Shown: piece by piece, positions 56,566 through 64,000 of the stretch
How the letters are laid out: the number at the start of each line of letters is the position of its first letter
How positions within the stretch are numbered: position 1 is the stretch's first letter
Assembly: GCA_963732585.1 (NCBI GenBank)
Contig: CAVSZY010000002.1
Location: 124,001 to 188,000 of the forward strand
Length of the DNA stretch: 64,000 nucleotides
DNA from: WLMZ01 sp963732585
Lineage (GTDB): Bacteria > Actinomycetota > Acidimicrobiia > Acidimicrobiales > Ilumatobacteraceae
Direction: 5' to 3'
The notes under the pieces: generated by a model
Told to the model about the DNA's origin: nothing
Seen by the model: only the letters and a program-made list of their open reading frames with translations
The model's database searches: none
Position numbers and translations under genes: made by a program

Positions 56566-56696
56566 ACCATCTGCCCGGCGCCGGACCGACCAACCTTGTC
56601 GTTACTACCAAGTTTGGAACTTCCGAGAATGGTAGTTCCAAAGTTGGAAGCGCCGGTCGCCATCAGGACCGGAGCTCGCATCTATCCGCCGACCGG

Positions 56697-57290
56697 TCAG
56701 GCAGCCACGCCTTGACGTGCCCTTGCGGGCAATTCGCCACCACGCACCAGCGACTCGTACTTGGCGTACTCGGCGGCCCTCATCGCTCGGGTTGCCCGTT
56801 GCTTCGAGTACTTGGCCAGCGTTTCGGCAGGATGTGCCGCTCCTTCGGGAGTCGTGCGGGTCTCGTCGACCTGCGACGTCTCGATCACGCTGATCACGAA
56901 TCGCGCAATCGCGTCCCAATGGGCGTCGAGCCACTCAAGAAAGGCGCTTTGATCGCGGTTCCCGTGCTGGATCACCACACCGTCGATCTCTCTCGCCACT
57001 GCCTTTGGCAGCTGTTGGGTGTAGATCGATCGCCGATTCTGGTTTCTCCTATTCCAGAACTCTGCCTTTCCCGCCACGCCGAGCACGACGGTCGGCATTC
57101 TCCACAGCTCGTTGCCGAACTCATCAAGAATGAGAACGTCGTGCGTGGCGTGGGCCCCTTTGAGACCGGTCGCCCAGGTGTGCAGATCGATGGTGAGAAG
57201 ACCCTTCTCGTCACAGCGCACTCGAGTTTCGAGGTGCACCCCTCGATTGCTCAGGTTGGTTGTTGTCTTACTTGCGTATTGGTATCGCAT
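56697..57290 (-). CDS. Hypothetical protein, 197 residues
   Basis: The frame from the ATG at 57290 has natural-looking composition. It starts MRYQYASKTTTNLSNRGVHL and contains DVLILDEFGNELWRMPTVVL and EIDGVVIQHGNRDQSAFLEW, with a basic, Ala/Arg-rich helical end. There is no signal peptide or membrane segment, and I do not recognise a family. It sits alone between ATPase fragments. A cargo gene of a lost mobile element is possible. Confidence 0.5.
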   Translation of the reverse strand: MRYQYASKTTTNLSNRGVHLETRVRCDEKGLLTIDLHTWATGLKGAHATHDVLILDEFGNELWRMPTVVLGVAGKAEFWNRRNQNRRSIYTQQLPKAVAREIDGVVIQHGNRDQSAFLEWLDAHWDAIARFVISVIETSQVDETRTTPEGAAHPAETLAKYSKQRATRAMRAAEYAKYESLVRGGELPARARQGVAA

Positions 57291-57421
57291 GGCGATGACT
57301 CCACTTTCGACTCGGTTTTCTTCTGCACACTTAGTGCAATTTCATTACGCCCCTCCTTGCCCTGCGATCCCTAGAGGCGGAAGTTCCCACCGACCGGGAC
57401 GTCGGTCCCGCGCCTCGGGCT

Positions 57422-57475
57422 CAGGCAATCGCCGCGTCGGACCAGTCGAACAACACCATGCCCTCATCAACGCGG
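57422..57475. repeat. Isolated ~50-bp copy of part of the phosphotransferase gene at 58774
   Basis: The stretch containing GACCAGTCGAACAACACCAT matches the phosphotransferase gene near 59077-59096 and continues similar for ~50 bp (GGCAATCGCCGC upstream in both). It encodes the V-L-F-D-W-S-D catalytic region on the minus strand. It is a gene crumb next to the repeat array at 57482. Confidence 0.75.
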
Positions 57476-57481
57476 TGCTCC

Positions 57482-57527
57482 AGTGAATTTACACGCCATT
57501 CTCTAGTGAATTTACACAGCAATTGTT
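57482..57527 (+). repeat. Two tandem 23-bp repeats before the DUF4143 ATPase gene at 57541
   Basis: Copies at 57482-57504 and 57505-57527 share AGTGAATTTACAC; the core GTGAATTTACAC is a near palindrome. A -10-like TAGTAT (57527-57532) lies 8 bases before the ATG, so the second repeat covers the -35 zone of a probable leaderless promoter. Confidence 0.82.
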
Positions 57528-57540
57528 AGTATCTTTTCTT

Positions 57541-58788
57541 ATGGTCGATCTCGTTCCTCGGGGACTGCGCTCAACGCTGGAACGCGCCTGGGCCAGTCGA
57601 GCGGTCGTCGTGCTCGAAGGATTACGGGCGACGGGAAAGTCAACACTCGCTGGCGCGATGGTGACCCAACCAAACTTTCGCACCTTCGCCGACGAGGCCG
57701 AACGATTCCGCGCTGCGAGCGACTTAAAGGGCTGGCTCGAATCCGTGCCACGTGGCGTAGTCATCGATGAGGCACAACTTGTCCCAAATCTGCAGTTGGG
57801 AATCAAGCAGCTCGTAGACCTTCGAGGCGCCTCGCCATCACAGTTCCTGCTGTCGGGGTCAGCGCGGTTGAATACACGTGAACTCGGTGGCTCCGATCCA
57901 CTGATCGGGCGGGTACGTCGGCTTCGGCTGCATCCATTCAGCCAGTCCGAGATTGAAGGTCGACCGCTCGATTTTGTCACGAGCCTGTTCGACGATGATC
58001 CTCGCACCTGGTCGATCCCCGGTTGCGACCACCGCGAGGTCATCCGGCGCGCCGCTGCTGGCGGATTCCCAACCATGCGCTCGCTCGATCCGATTGATCG
58101 AACGGCCGAGCTCGACGCGTATGTGCCCGACCTCTTCAGTGGAAACGTGTACACGACCCGACGAGATGTCGAACGACTCGTCCGCTTCTTTCGATGGCTC
58201 ACTGCTCGCAGCGGATCAGCGCGAAATGTTCGTCACTTCGCCGAAGCCACCGAACTGGCAAACGACACCGTCCACGCGTACCTGGAAGAACTCGCCGAAG
58301 TACACCTCATCGAGACCGTGCGTGGATTTCGACGTAGCCACGATCGCCGAGAGACAGAACGTGAGCGGATCTTCGTCGCCGATCCGTCGTTCGTCGCCGC
58401 AGCCTTGCCGTCCGACCCGACACTGCTCATGAACAACAACGACGCATTCGGACGATTACTGGAGACGTTTGTCGCTACCGAGCTGATCCGGCTTCTCAGC
58501 TGGTCGGCAACATCGGCGCAACTCTTCCATTGGCGGGAGAATGACCGCCACGAGGTGGACCTCATCATCGAACGACGCGACGGTTCGCTCATTGGAATCG
58601 AGGTAAAGGCCTCGCGCTCGGCCTCCGAGGCCCACACATCTGGACTTCGTCGCTTCCGTGACCGCTACAGCGCGCGGTTTACACGCGGCTTTGTCCTGCA
58701 TTCAGGCGATCATGCGACACGATTCGATGACGATCTCTGGGCGCTCCCGTTCAGTGCTCTCTGGTCGGTCGGCTCACCCGTCGCCTGA
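57541..58788 (+). CDS. AAA_14/DUF4143 ATPase
   Basis: 415 residues from the ATG at 57541; an upstream in-frame TTG lies in the repeat array. Walker A LEGLRATGKSTLAGA, Walker B GVVIDEAQLVPNL and FLLSGSARLNTRELG mark AAA_14. A helical linker with ARNVRHFAEATELANDTVHA follows, then DUF4143 with HEVDLIIERRDGSLIGIEVK. Third family member in the window, with its own repeat sequence. Its 3' end overlaps the convergent phosphotransferase gene by 15 bp. Confidence 0.88.
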   Translation: MVDLVPRGLRSTLERAWASRAVVVLEGLRATGKSTLAGAMVTQPNFRTFADEAERFRAASDLKGWLESVPRGVVIDEAQLVPNLQLGIKQLVDLRGASPSQFLLSGSARLNTRELGGSDPLIGRVRRLRLHPFSQSEIEGRPLDFVTSLFDDDPRTWSIPGCDHREVIRRAAAGGFPTMRSLDPIDRTAELDAYVPDLFSGNVYTTRRDVERLVRFFRWLTARSGSARNVRHFAEATELANDTVHAYLEELAEVHLIETVRGFRRSHDRRETERERIFVADPSFVAAALPSDPTLLMNNNDAFGRLLETFVATELIRLLSWSATSAQLFHWRENDRHEVDLIIERRDGSLIGIEVKASRSASEAHTSGLRRFRDRYSARFTRGFVLHSGDHATRFDDDLWALPFSALWSVGSPVA

Positions 58789-60126
58789 CGGCACTGCGGC
58801 GTCGAGCAGGGCAAAGAATCCGGTCAAGCCATCGATGTTCTCTGACCTTCGCCGTGGTTCAACGCCAGCGAGAATCGCCGCGTATGAAACCGTGTGGTAG
58901 GCCCCCGCCACAGCGGTGAGCAACGGCCGCAGGCGACGAACCTCATCGGGCGCAATAGCGTCGGCCCATTCGTCGATGAACATCTCCCACAACGCATCGA
59001 TCTGCTCTGGCGTGTCGGTCAGCCACTCCGTCCACACCACGACATCGAAGAACGGGTTGGCAATCGCCGCATCTGACCAGTCGAACAACACCATGCCGCC
59101 ATCACGCCTGACGATGTTTCCGGGATGGAAGTCGCCGTGCACCAGGGTGTCCGGCATGCCAACACGTGCGATCGTTGCCACCGCGTCGCCAAGCCAATCG
59201 ACAAGTTGCGTCACACGTTGGGCCGTGGCGTCGAGCAGCGTCGACACCTCCTTGTCCGCCATAACCGCAGCGAATTCAGCACACAACGAATCCAGCCGCC
59301 GAACGCGGCACCCGGCGACCACCAACCCTTGCGTGCGACCGATGAATGATCGTTGCATGCCAACTAGGTGGCGAACCGCCTGCGGTGTGGCGTCCCTATG
59401 ATCGGCAACGGCATCGGATCCAACGTCACCGAGCAGCATCCACCTTTCGTCGATGTCGTGAGCGATCACCGGCGGAACAGCTCCCGGCAGTTCGCGATCG
59501 AGGTACGCCGACAGCGCCGGCTCGGCATGAAACCCCGGGAACGACGCCTTGAACCAGTAGCGACACGTCGGCGTCTCGACCCGCATCACCGCCGAGATAC
59601 CCCAAAACCGAACCTGCTCGGCCGCTGTCGGTGTGCCGAGCCCGCGCTGCGCGAGTTCGGTGGCAATCCACGCACAGGCCCGTTCATACCAACCCGGCTG
59701 TGACCAGGCGGGCCGTAGCGGTGCGCCTGCCGTTGCCTGCGGCTGCGGCGCGGCGAGGTCTTCGATCATCTCGTCGAGAATCGTGGTCAATCCCGCGGCG
59801 ATGGATGTGTCGAGTGACGCAAGTGCGGTCCACACCCAATCACTAGGCGGGATCCAGGCCTCGGGCGGCGCCGGAAGTTTGACCAGCGCCGCGGTAGCGC
59901 CGTGCTCGTCGACCTCCCCGGATTGATCGATGAAACATTCGAGCACCGGCGGGGCCAAACCAAGCATCGGCAGCGACACCCTGGTGAAGGCCGACAACGT
60001 CATCTCGCCTGCGCCAAGCTCGACGACCACGGTGGGCAACTGACGAGAAGCATCGGTGACAACGCGCCCCGTCATCTGATCGGCGATCAGCACACGAATC
60101 GATCGACGTTGCACCCCATCGCTCAC
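58774..60126 (-). CDS. Aminoglycoside-phosphotransferase-family kinase
   Basis: 450 residues. The N-terminal ~150 residues are an extra domain with no recognised motif (NUDIX-like order but without a NUDIX box). The kinase part has WFKASFPGFHAEPALSAYL (ATP-binding Lys and Glu), the catalytic loop TLVHGDFHPGNIV and MVLFDWSDAAIANPFFDV. The family phosphorylates varied small molecules. A 50-bp piece of this gene is also found at 57422. Confidence 0.83.
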   Translation of the reverse strand: MSDGVQRRSIRVLIADQMTGRVVTDASRQLPTVVVELGAGEMTLSAFTRVSLPMLGLAPPVLECFIDQSGEVDEHGATAALVKLPAPPEAWIPPSDWVWTALASLDTSIAAGLTTILDEMIEDLAAPQPQATAGAPLRPAWSQPGWYERACAWIATELAQRGLGTPTAAEQVRFWGISAVMRVETPTCRYWFKASFPGFHAEPALSAYLDRELPGAVPPVIAHDIDERWMLLGDVGSDAVADHRDATPQAVRHLVGMQRSFIGRTQGLVVAGCRVRRLDSLCAEFAAVMADKEVSTLLDATAQRVTQLVDWLGDAVATIARVGMPDTLVHGDFHPGNIVRRDGGMVLFDWSDAAIANPFFDVVVWTEWLTDTPEQIDALWEMFIDEWADAIAPDEVRRLRPLLTAVAGAYHTVSYAAILAGVEPRRRSENIDGLTGFFALLDAAVPSGDG

Positions 60127-60251
60127 GTCAACAGCGTGCCACGTTTGCCGTTGCTCAACCCGAGAGATTTCGAGTGAGATTGCTACCTTGATCGAACTCG
60201 TGCCACGCCGCCATCAGATCGCGCCGGGCACGAAGCGGGTAGCCTTTCGCC

Positions 60252-61379
60252 GTGAGCAGATTGCGGGCTGCCCGAATAGCTGTGTCGGCGGTGTATTGGC
60301 TTGGATGGTCGGCGATCATCGTTGCTATCGGTGCCCGAATCTCAGGCGCAAGCACGACCGTGATGGTCATCTGGCTTGCGGTCGGCTCGACCCTCGCCGG
60401 CGGAGCGTTGCTGGCAGACCGCTGGCGGCGGCGACAATTTCAACCGCGTTCGCTGCTCATCAACGAACAGCCAGCGATCACCGGCTCGCGCGCCGTTCGC
60501 CAGCTGCGGATTCAGCGAAGTCTCGCGATCGCCGGCGCTTGTCTGTCCATCGTTCTGCTCGGCATCTCGGATCAAGCCGAGGCGCAACGGCGAGCAGAGA
60601 TCGAGGGACTGAGTAGGACAGGCACCGCCACCGTCGGGCGTGTCGTCGATCGAGAGTCTCGACGGTGGTGGCTCAAACGCGACAAGGACAAGGTCACCGT
60701 CGGCTTCCGGCCAGACGGATGGAATCTGGACTACAGCGTAAGATTCGAGGTGTATGGGCTCTCGGAGTACCCGCTCGGGCGACAGGTTGACGTGACCTAT
60801 GACCCGACGCTGACGCGATTTTTGATCGACGGCCGCACCATTGGGCTCGGTGGCCAGTGGGCGCGTTTCATCGGACTGTTCGGTGGTTTGGGGATGGCGG
60901 GCATCGCTGCGTACCAGCTGAACAACATCAGGCGTATCAGCCGCATCGTTCGCTCGTTTCCCTGGGTCAGCGAGGCGGTGGGCACAAGCGAACTCGAGGC
61001 CGGAAAGGTCGGCGGACGACAGTTCGGCTTCTTCACCCGCATGTACCTCTGCGTAGCCGATCCTGCCATCGAGGCATCAGTGCTGCTCCGACTCGCACAC
61101 GGGCTGCGACATCGACGCCGAAATATCCACGAGGGAACCACGCTACGTATGGCCGGGAATCCGCTCGACGACCTGGCCATCGACATTCCCAAGTCCCGCC
61201 TTCTCGTTCCGGCCGGGCCCGTTGCCTTCACCATGTCCGAAGTCGAGCAGGAGCAGGTCACCTGGACCTACCAACGTCGCCCCCGACGCAGGTCGAAACC
61301 GAAGACCAAGAAGCGGACGAAGCCAAAAGCGAAGGCGAAACCGAAACCGAAAGCGAAAGCGAAACCCGGCGTCTCATAG
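60252..61379 (+). CDS. Membrane protein with a Lys/Pro/Ala-rich tail
   Basis: 375 residues from a GTG. Hydrophobic segments lie at ~10-55 (VSAVYWLGWSAIIVAIGARI, VMVIWLAVGSTLAGGALL), ~90-110 (LAIAGACLSIVLLG) and ~205-225 (FIGLFGGLGMAGIAAYQL). Between them is a DUF3592-like extracytoplasmic part (GRQVDVTYDPTLTRFLIDG). The last ~35 residues are a low-complexity run of K, P, A and R repeats, probably cytoplasmic and nucleic-acid- or membrane-binding. Function unknown. Confidence 0.75.
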   Translation: MSRLRAARIAVSAVYWLGWSAIIVAIGARISGASTTVMVIWLAVGSTLAGGALLADRWRRRQFQPRSLLINEQPAITGSRAVRQLRIQRSLAIAGACLSIVLLGISDQAEAQRRAEIEGLSRTGTATVGRVVDRESRRWWLKRDKDKVTVGFRPDGWNLDYSVRFEVYGLSEYPLGRQVDVTYDPTLTRFLIDGRTIGLGGQWARFIGLFGGLGMAGIAAYQLNNIRRISRIVRSFPWVSEAVGTSELEAGKVGGRQFGFFTRMYLCVADPAIEASVLLRLAHGLRHRRRNIHEGTTLRMAGNPLDDLAIDIPKSRLLVPAGPVAFTMSEVEQEQVTWTYQRRPRRRSKPKTKKRTKPKAKAKPKPKAKAKPGVS

Positions 61380-61418
61380 CGCGAAGCCGTACGCGCGCCC
61401 CGCTGTGGGGCGTAGCTG

Positions 61419-61592
61419 CTATCGCGAGGGCAGCCGTTGCAACGAGGTCGGCTTGCGCGGCGCTGCGGCCGGAGTCTTGTGGCCGTGGCAGCGCTCGCTG
61501 TGCGCGACGTGGCCGAGGACTTGTTCGACATGGGCACCGCAGGCGGCCCACGTCGGTTTCTGGCAGGTCTTGCAAGCTGTTTGATGACACAT
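61419..61592 (-). CDS. Small Cys/His-rich protein (57 residues)
   Basis: From the ATG at 61592 with AAAGGA upstream. The protein MCHQTACKTCQKPTWAACGA, then HVEQVLGHVAHSERCHGH, has C-x4-C-x2-C, C-x2-H and C-x-H spacing that would bind one zinc. I recall similar short proteins in actinobacteria, with no known function. The reading frame overlaps a longer open frame on the same strand that is not protein-like. Confidence 0.7.
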   Translation of the reverse strand: MCHQTACKTCQKPTWAACGAHVEQVLGHVAHSERCHGHKTPAAAPRKPTSLQRLPSR

Positions 61593-61750
61593 AGATGGTG
61601 ATCCTTTCGGGGTCAGTGGTTGAGAGCGATGCCTGCTCGAATCCCGGTGTAAACGGCCACGAAAACGGGCAGGGATCACGAACCACCGTGAATAACCGGC
61701 GACGTCGGATCGAGGTAGATTCGCGCCAGGTCTCACAAGTGAGGTGCATC

Positions 61751-62251
61751 ATGTCCAGATTGTTCACTCGCCGCCACATGATCGGTGCGGCTGGCACCGC
61801 AGGCATTGGCACGTTGGCAATGGCGCCCACCGCCAACGCCGCGCTACCGCCAACAGGGCCGCTGATCACCCTGCGAACGCCACTCCGCGTCTTCGATTCA
61901 CGGGTCGACAAGACGTTGATCGGCGGCGCCAAGCTCGCTTCCGGAAACGACGTGATCATCACCCTGCCTGGGTTTCCCGAGGAGACCAGGCTCGCGATTT
62001 CCGTCTTCGCAAATGTCACCGTGACCGGCACCGAAGGTTCCGGGTACCTGGTAATCAACGGCGCCGACTCCTCCGGCGACCTGCCGTTTCCGCAAACGTC
62101 GAACGTCAACTGGTTTGGCAACGGTCAGACCTTGGCCAACGTCGTGCTGACCACGGTCGGGAGCGAATCGGGCATCAGCGTGTCTGCCAGGGGTGGCGGA
62201 CGAACTCACTTCATCATCGATGTGCAGGGCTACGTTCCGTTTCTCGGCTGA
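61751..62251 (+). CDS. Tat-exported beta-sandwich protein
   Basis: 166 residues from the ATG at 61751 with GAGGTG upstream. The signal LFTRRHMIGAAGTAGIGTLA has the twin Arg and ends with A-N-A. The mature part, PLITLRTPLRVFDSRVDKTL through FANVTVTGTEGSGYLVI to HFIIDVQGYVPFLG, matches the 'RVFDTR...VDVTGYF' module that recurs in actinobacterial surface proteins. It is a single module without an enzyme domain. Confidence 0.83.
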   Translation: MSRLFTRRHMIGAAGTAGIGTLAMAPTANAALPPTGPLITLRTPLRVFDSRVDKTLIGGAKLASGNDVIITLPGFPEETRLAISVFANVTVTGTEGSGYLVINGADSSGDLPFPQTSNVNWFGNGQTLANVVLTTVGSESGISVSARGGGRTHFIIDVQGYVPFLG

Positions 62252-62308
62252 CCACCTGGGCTGACCCTGTGCGCTGACACCGTCCGCGGGAGAGGTATAC
62301 GGTTACCC

Positions 62309-63274
62309 ATGGCAATGCACGAGTACCTCGTCGAAGAGATCGCCGTCGATTGCGCTCAGGGTCTGCTTACCCGCCGCGAGGCGCTGCGACGACTCGGGCT
62401 GCTCGGAGTCGGTAGCGCATCGGCGGCCGAGTTGCTGGCTGCCTGTGGACGTGACGCCGCGGACGAATCCATCTCGTCGTCGGCCGCCGTCGTATCGACG
62501 GACCCACTCGCCACCGTGGCACCAGCCACAGGGGCTCCAGCCAGCGCAGCTCCAGCCACCGCAGGTCCCGCCACTGCACCAGCTGTTCGCCTGAGCGGTG
62601 CGGGTGAGGAGATCCGTTTCGCCGGTCCGAACGGTGATTTGATTGGTGTGTACGCGGCTGCTGAGACCCCCGCCGGGGCGGTGCTCGTGATCCATGAGAA
62701 TCGAGGTTTGACGCCGCACATCCGCTCGATTCCTCCCCGGCTGGCTGCATCCGGCTACTCCGCCTTGGCTATCGATCTTCTTTCCGAGGAGGGTGGCACC
62801 GCCAGCCTCGGCGATGACAGCGCGGCCACCGCGGCACTCGGCGCTGCCTCAGAGGAACGCTTGATCGCCGATCTGAAGGCCGGGCTGGACGAGCTCGCCG
62901 CTCGGGCACCGGGGCTCAAGCTCGCGGCGATCGGGTTTTGCTTCGGGGGCGGCATGACCTGGCGGCTCTTGGCTTCGGGCGAAGCGCGTCTCGCAGCGGC
63001 GGTGCCGTTCTACGGGCCGACACCAGAGGGCGCGGATTTCAGCGGCTCACAGGCGGCAGTGTTGGCGATCTACGGCGAGCTCGACAGCCGAGTGAACGCT
63101 AGCCAAGAGGCAGCTCGGGTCGCGCTCGAAGCGGCCGGCTTGACCTTCGAATTGCGCACGTTCGCAGGCGTCGACCACGCCTTCTTCAACGACACGGGTG
63201 CCCGCTACAACGCGGCCGCCGCCACCGAGGCCTACGATGCAATGCTCAGCTGGTTCGCTACGCATCTCGCCTGA
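62309..63274 (+). CDS. Dienelactone-hydrolase-family protein with a lipoprotein/Tat-like N-terminus
   Basis: 321 residues. The N-terminus has TRREALRRLGLLGVGSASAA then LLAACG, a twin-Arg signal with a lipobox-like Cys, then a Thr/Ala/Pro linker. The alpha/beta hydrolase has IHENRGLTPHIRS, the nucleophile elbow GFCFGGGM (Cys nucleophile, as in dienelactone hydrolases), IYGELDSR (Asp) and VDHAFFND (His). It is therefore probably an exported enzyme acting on a lactone or ester. The start may be the second Met (62315). Confidence 0.88.
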   Translation: MAMHEYLVEEIAVDCAQGLLTRREALRRLGLLGVGSASAAELLAACGRDAADESISSSAAVVSTDPLATVAPATGAPASAAPATAGPATAPAVRLSGAGEEIRFAGPNGDLIGVYAAAETPAGAVLVIHENRGLTPHIRSIPPRLAASGYSALAIDLLSEEGGTASLGDDSAATAALGAASEERLIADLKAGLDELAARAPGLKLAAIGFCFGGGMTWRLLASGEARLAAAVPFYGPTPEGADFSGSQAAVLAIYGELDSRVNASQEAARVALEAAGLTFELRTFAGVDHAFFNDTGARYNAAAATEAYDAMLSWFATHLA

Positions 63275-63594
63275 AGCTCGGTCGCCCTCGCGCTGATTCG
63301 GCCAAAGTCGTCCAAAGAACCTCGCCGAAGTTGTCGAAATCGTGAGCTACCAATCGTCGAGAATCGTGCTATATGCATCGAGGTCGACGAAGCGGCCCCG
63401 TAGGCGGCAAGCCACGCAACCGGAGCCGCACTATCCGGGCGGCACCCGAATGTGTTGGCGGCGTTGTGGGTGCTGCGCTCCACGTGAGAAGAAATCGGCC
63501 ACGAGCTAACGTGCCAATCGCAGGCTTTCTATCGTGCTCATCGCAGGCGGCAATGCCCAATCCTGCGCCGTCTACATGTTTCCAGTGCCGGGCA
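63275..63594. other. 320-bp stretch without a convincing gene
   Basis: Neither strand gives a protein-like frame. No hairpin with a T run or repeat stands out. It separates the convergent dienelactone hydrolase and GyrI-like genes. Confidence 0.5.
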
Positions 63595-64000
63595 TCACGG
63601 TGCCCGCGCTGCGACGACGGGCTGGCGCAAGATCGTGCGAAGTTTCGCGGGTGCGCAGCGCCGCGGATCGCTGAGGTAGATCTCGTGGTGCTTGCCCGTC
63701 ATTCGTAGCCCCTGCGCGGGGATGAAGTCGTGGTGCATCGCCGCCAAAACCGGGGACTCATCGTCGTACGAACCGACATGCAAGGTCTGCACAGCGAGGC
63801 CTTCGTCGAGTGTCTCCAGCCGGAGAACATCGAGCGCGCTGGCCCCGCCGCCGCTTTGGTCCACGGTCGCTTTCGCGGCATCGACGTGAACGCTGTTCAG
63901 CCAGTCGGGAACCAGGATCATCACCGTCCATTGCCAACGCGACTTGTCCCGTTGAGAGGTGAACGCGTCCATGTCATCCGACCACCACAGCCCTTCGAGC
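63595..64000 (-). CDS. GyrI-like small-molecule-binding protein, partial (start beyond the right edge)
   Basis: Open from the right edge to the stop at 63595, ~134 residues visible. It reads LEGLWWSDDMDAFTSQRDKS, then EGLAVQTLHVGSYDDESPVL, HDFIPAQGLRMTGKHHEIYL and SDPRR. This is the GyrI/SOUL-like effector domain used by multidrug-binding regulators and stand-alone hydrolases. An ATG at 63972 is in frame, but the protein clearly continues upstream. Confidence 0.85.
   Translation of the reverse strand, partial: LEGLWWSDDMDAFTSQRDKSRWQWTVMILVPDWLNSVHVDAAKATVDQSGGGASALDVLRLETLDEGLAVQTLHVGSYDDESPVLAAMHHDFIPAQGLRMTGKHHEIYLSDPRRCAPAKLRTILRQPVVAARAP

Noticed and set aside
61258..62121. Long open frame (287 codons) on the minus strand under the Tat protein and membrane gene
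   Set aside because: It is antisense to two convincing genes and has no protein-like motifs; high GC gives such open frames by chance.
63373..63708. 111-codon plus-strand frame near the right edge
   Set aside because: It runs antisense into the GyrI-like gene, is very rich in Arg and Cys, and has no recognisable motif.

Overview
The window is high-GC DNA (by eye above 60 %) that looks like an actinomycete chromosome. Deazaflavin (F420)-type oxidoreductases, a P450 with a 3Fe-4S ferredoxin, CaiB CoA-transferase, DUF35/thiolase-fold partners, GTG/TTG starts, ATGA gene overlaps and leaderless promoters all fit. An Acidimicrobiia-like lineage is my best guess, from general gene content only. No rRNA or tRNA gene was recognised.

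Region 1 (1-4.4 kb): a minus-strand sugar operon with two GH3 beta-glucosidase-type genes around an HSL-type esterase. The last GH3 gene runs off the left edge.

Region 2 (4.4-34 kb): a large catabolic island for an unidentified, probably terpenoid, steroid or aromatic-like substrate. It holds a phytanoyl-CoA dioxygenase-like enzyme, four amidohydrolase-2 proteins and one D-aminoacylase-like amidohydrolase. It also holds a P450/ferredoxin/SDR/aldehyde dehydrogenase set, two small-molecule kinases, an LLM-type enzyme and a TetR regulator. A CaiB/DUF35/thiolase-fold operon, an acyl-CoA ligase, a cupin and an uptake system complete it. The uptake system is unusual: LivH-LivM-LivG are one polypeptide, and the second ATPase (LivF) is fused behind a major-facilitator transporter. 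A shared operator-like sequence, TYGAC-N6-RTCA or a variant, lies before five transcription units and suggests one regulon.

Region 3 (34-42 kb): AAA_14/DUF4143 ATPase, a MazEF-like pair, a damaged hipBA, a secreted M28 peptidase, and a PadR operon cut by an IS630 element.

Region 4 (42-49.5 kb): a nest of mobile DNA. A three-gene Mu/Tn7-like transposon with GGGGG target duplications sits in an IS1380 remnant that itself abuts a VapC fragment. An IS1182 element splits a 417-codon gene that can be rejoined in frame.

Region 5 (49.5-58.8 kb): a graveyard of fragments of type I restriction genes, ATPases, an F420-type oxidoreductase and a kinase, together with intact AAA_14/DUF4143 ATPases and a ParE toxin pair. 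Three intact DUF4143 ATPase genes (starts at 34187, 53838 and 57541) share a layout I do not know from any described system. Two or three tandem 22-23 bp repeats, different for each gene, cover the -35 zone of a probably leaderless promoter just before the ATG.

Region 6 (58.8-64 kb): ordinary genes: a phosphotransferase, a membrane protein with a Lys/Pro tail, a small Cys/His protein, a Tat-exported beta-sandwich protein, dienelactone hydrolase and a GyrI-like protein cut by the right edge.

At least eight otherwise good genes are broken by single-base indels, mostly in homopolymers. Many of these may be sequencing errors, so the affected genes are described as reconstructed.
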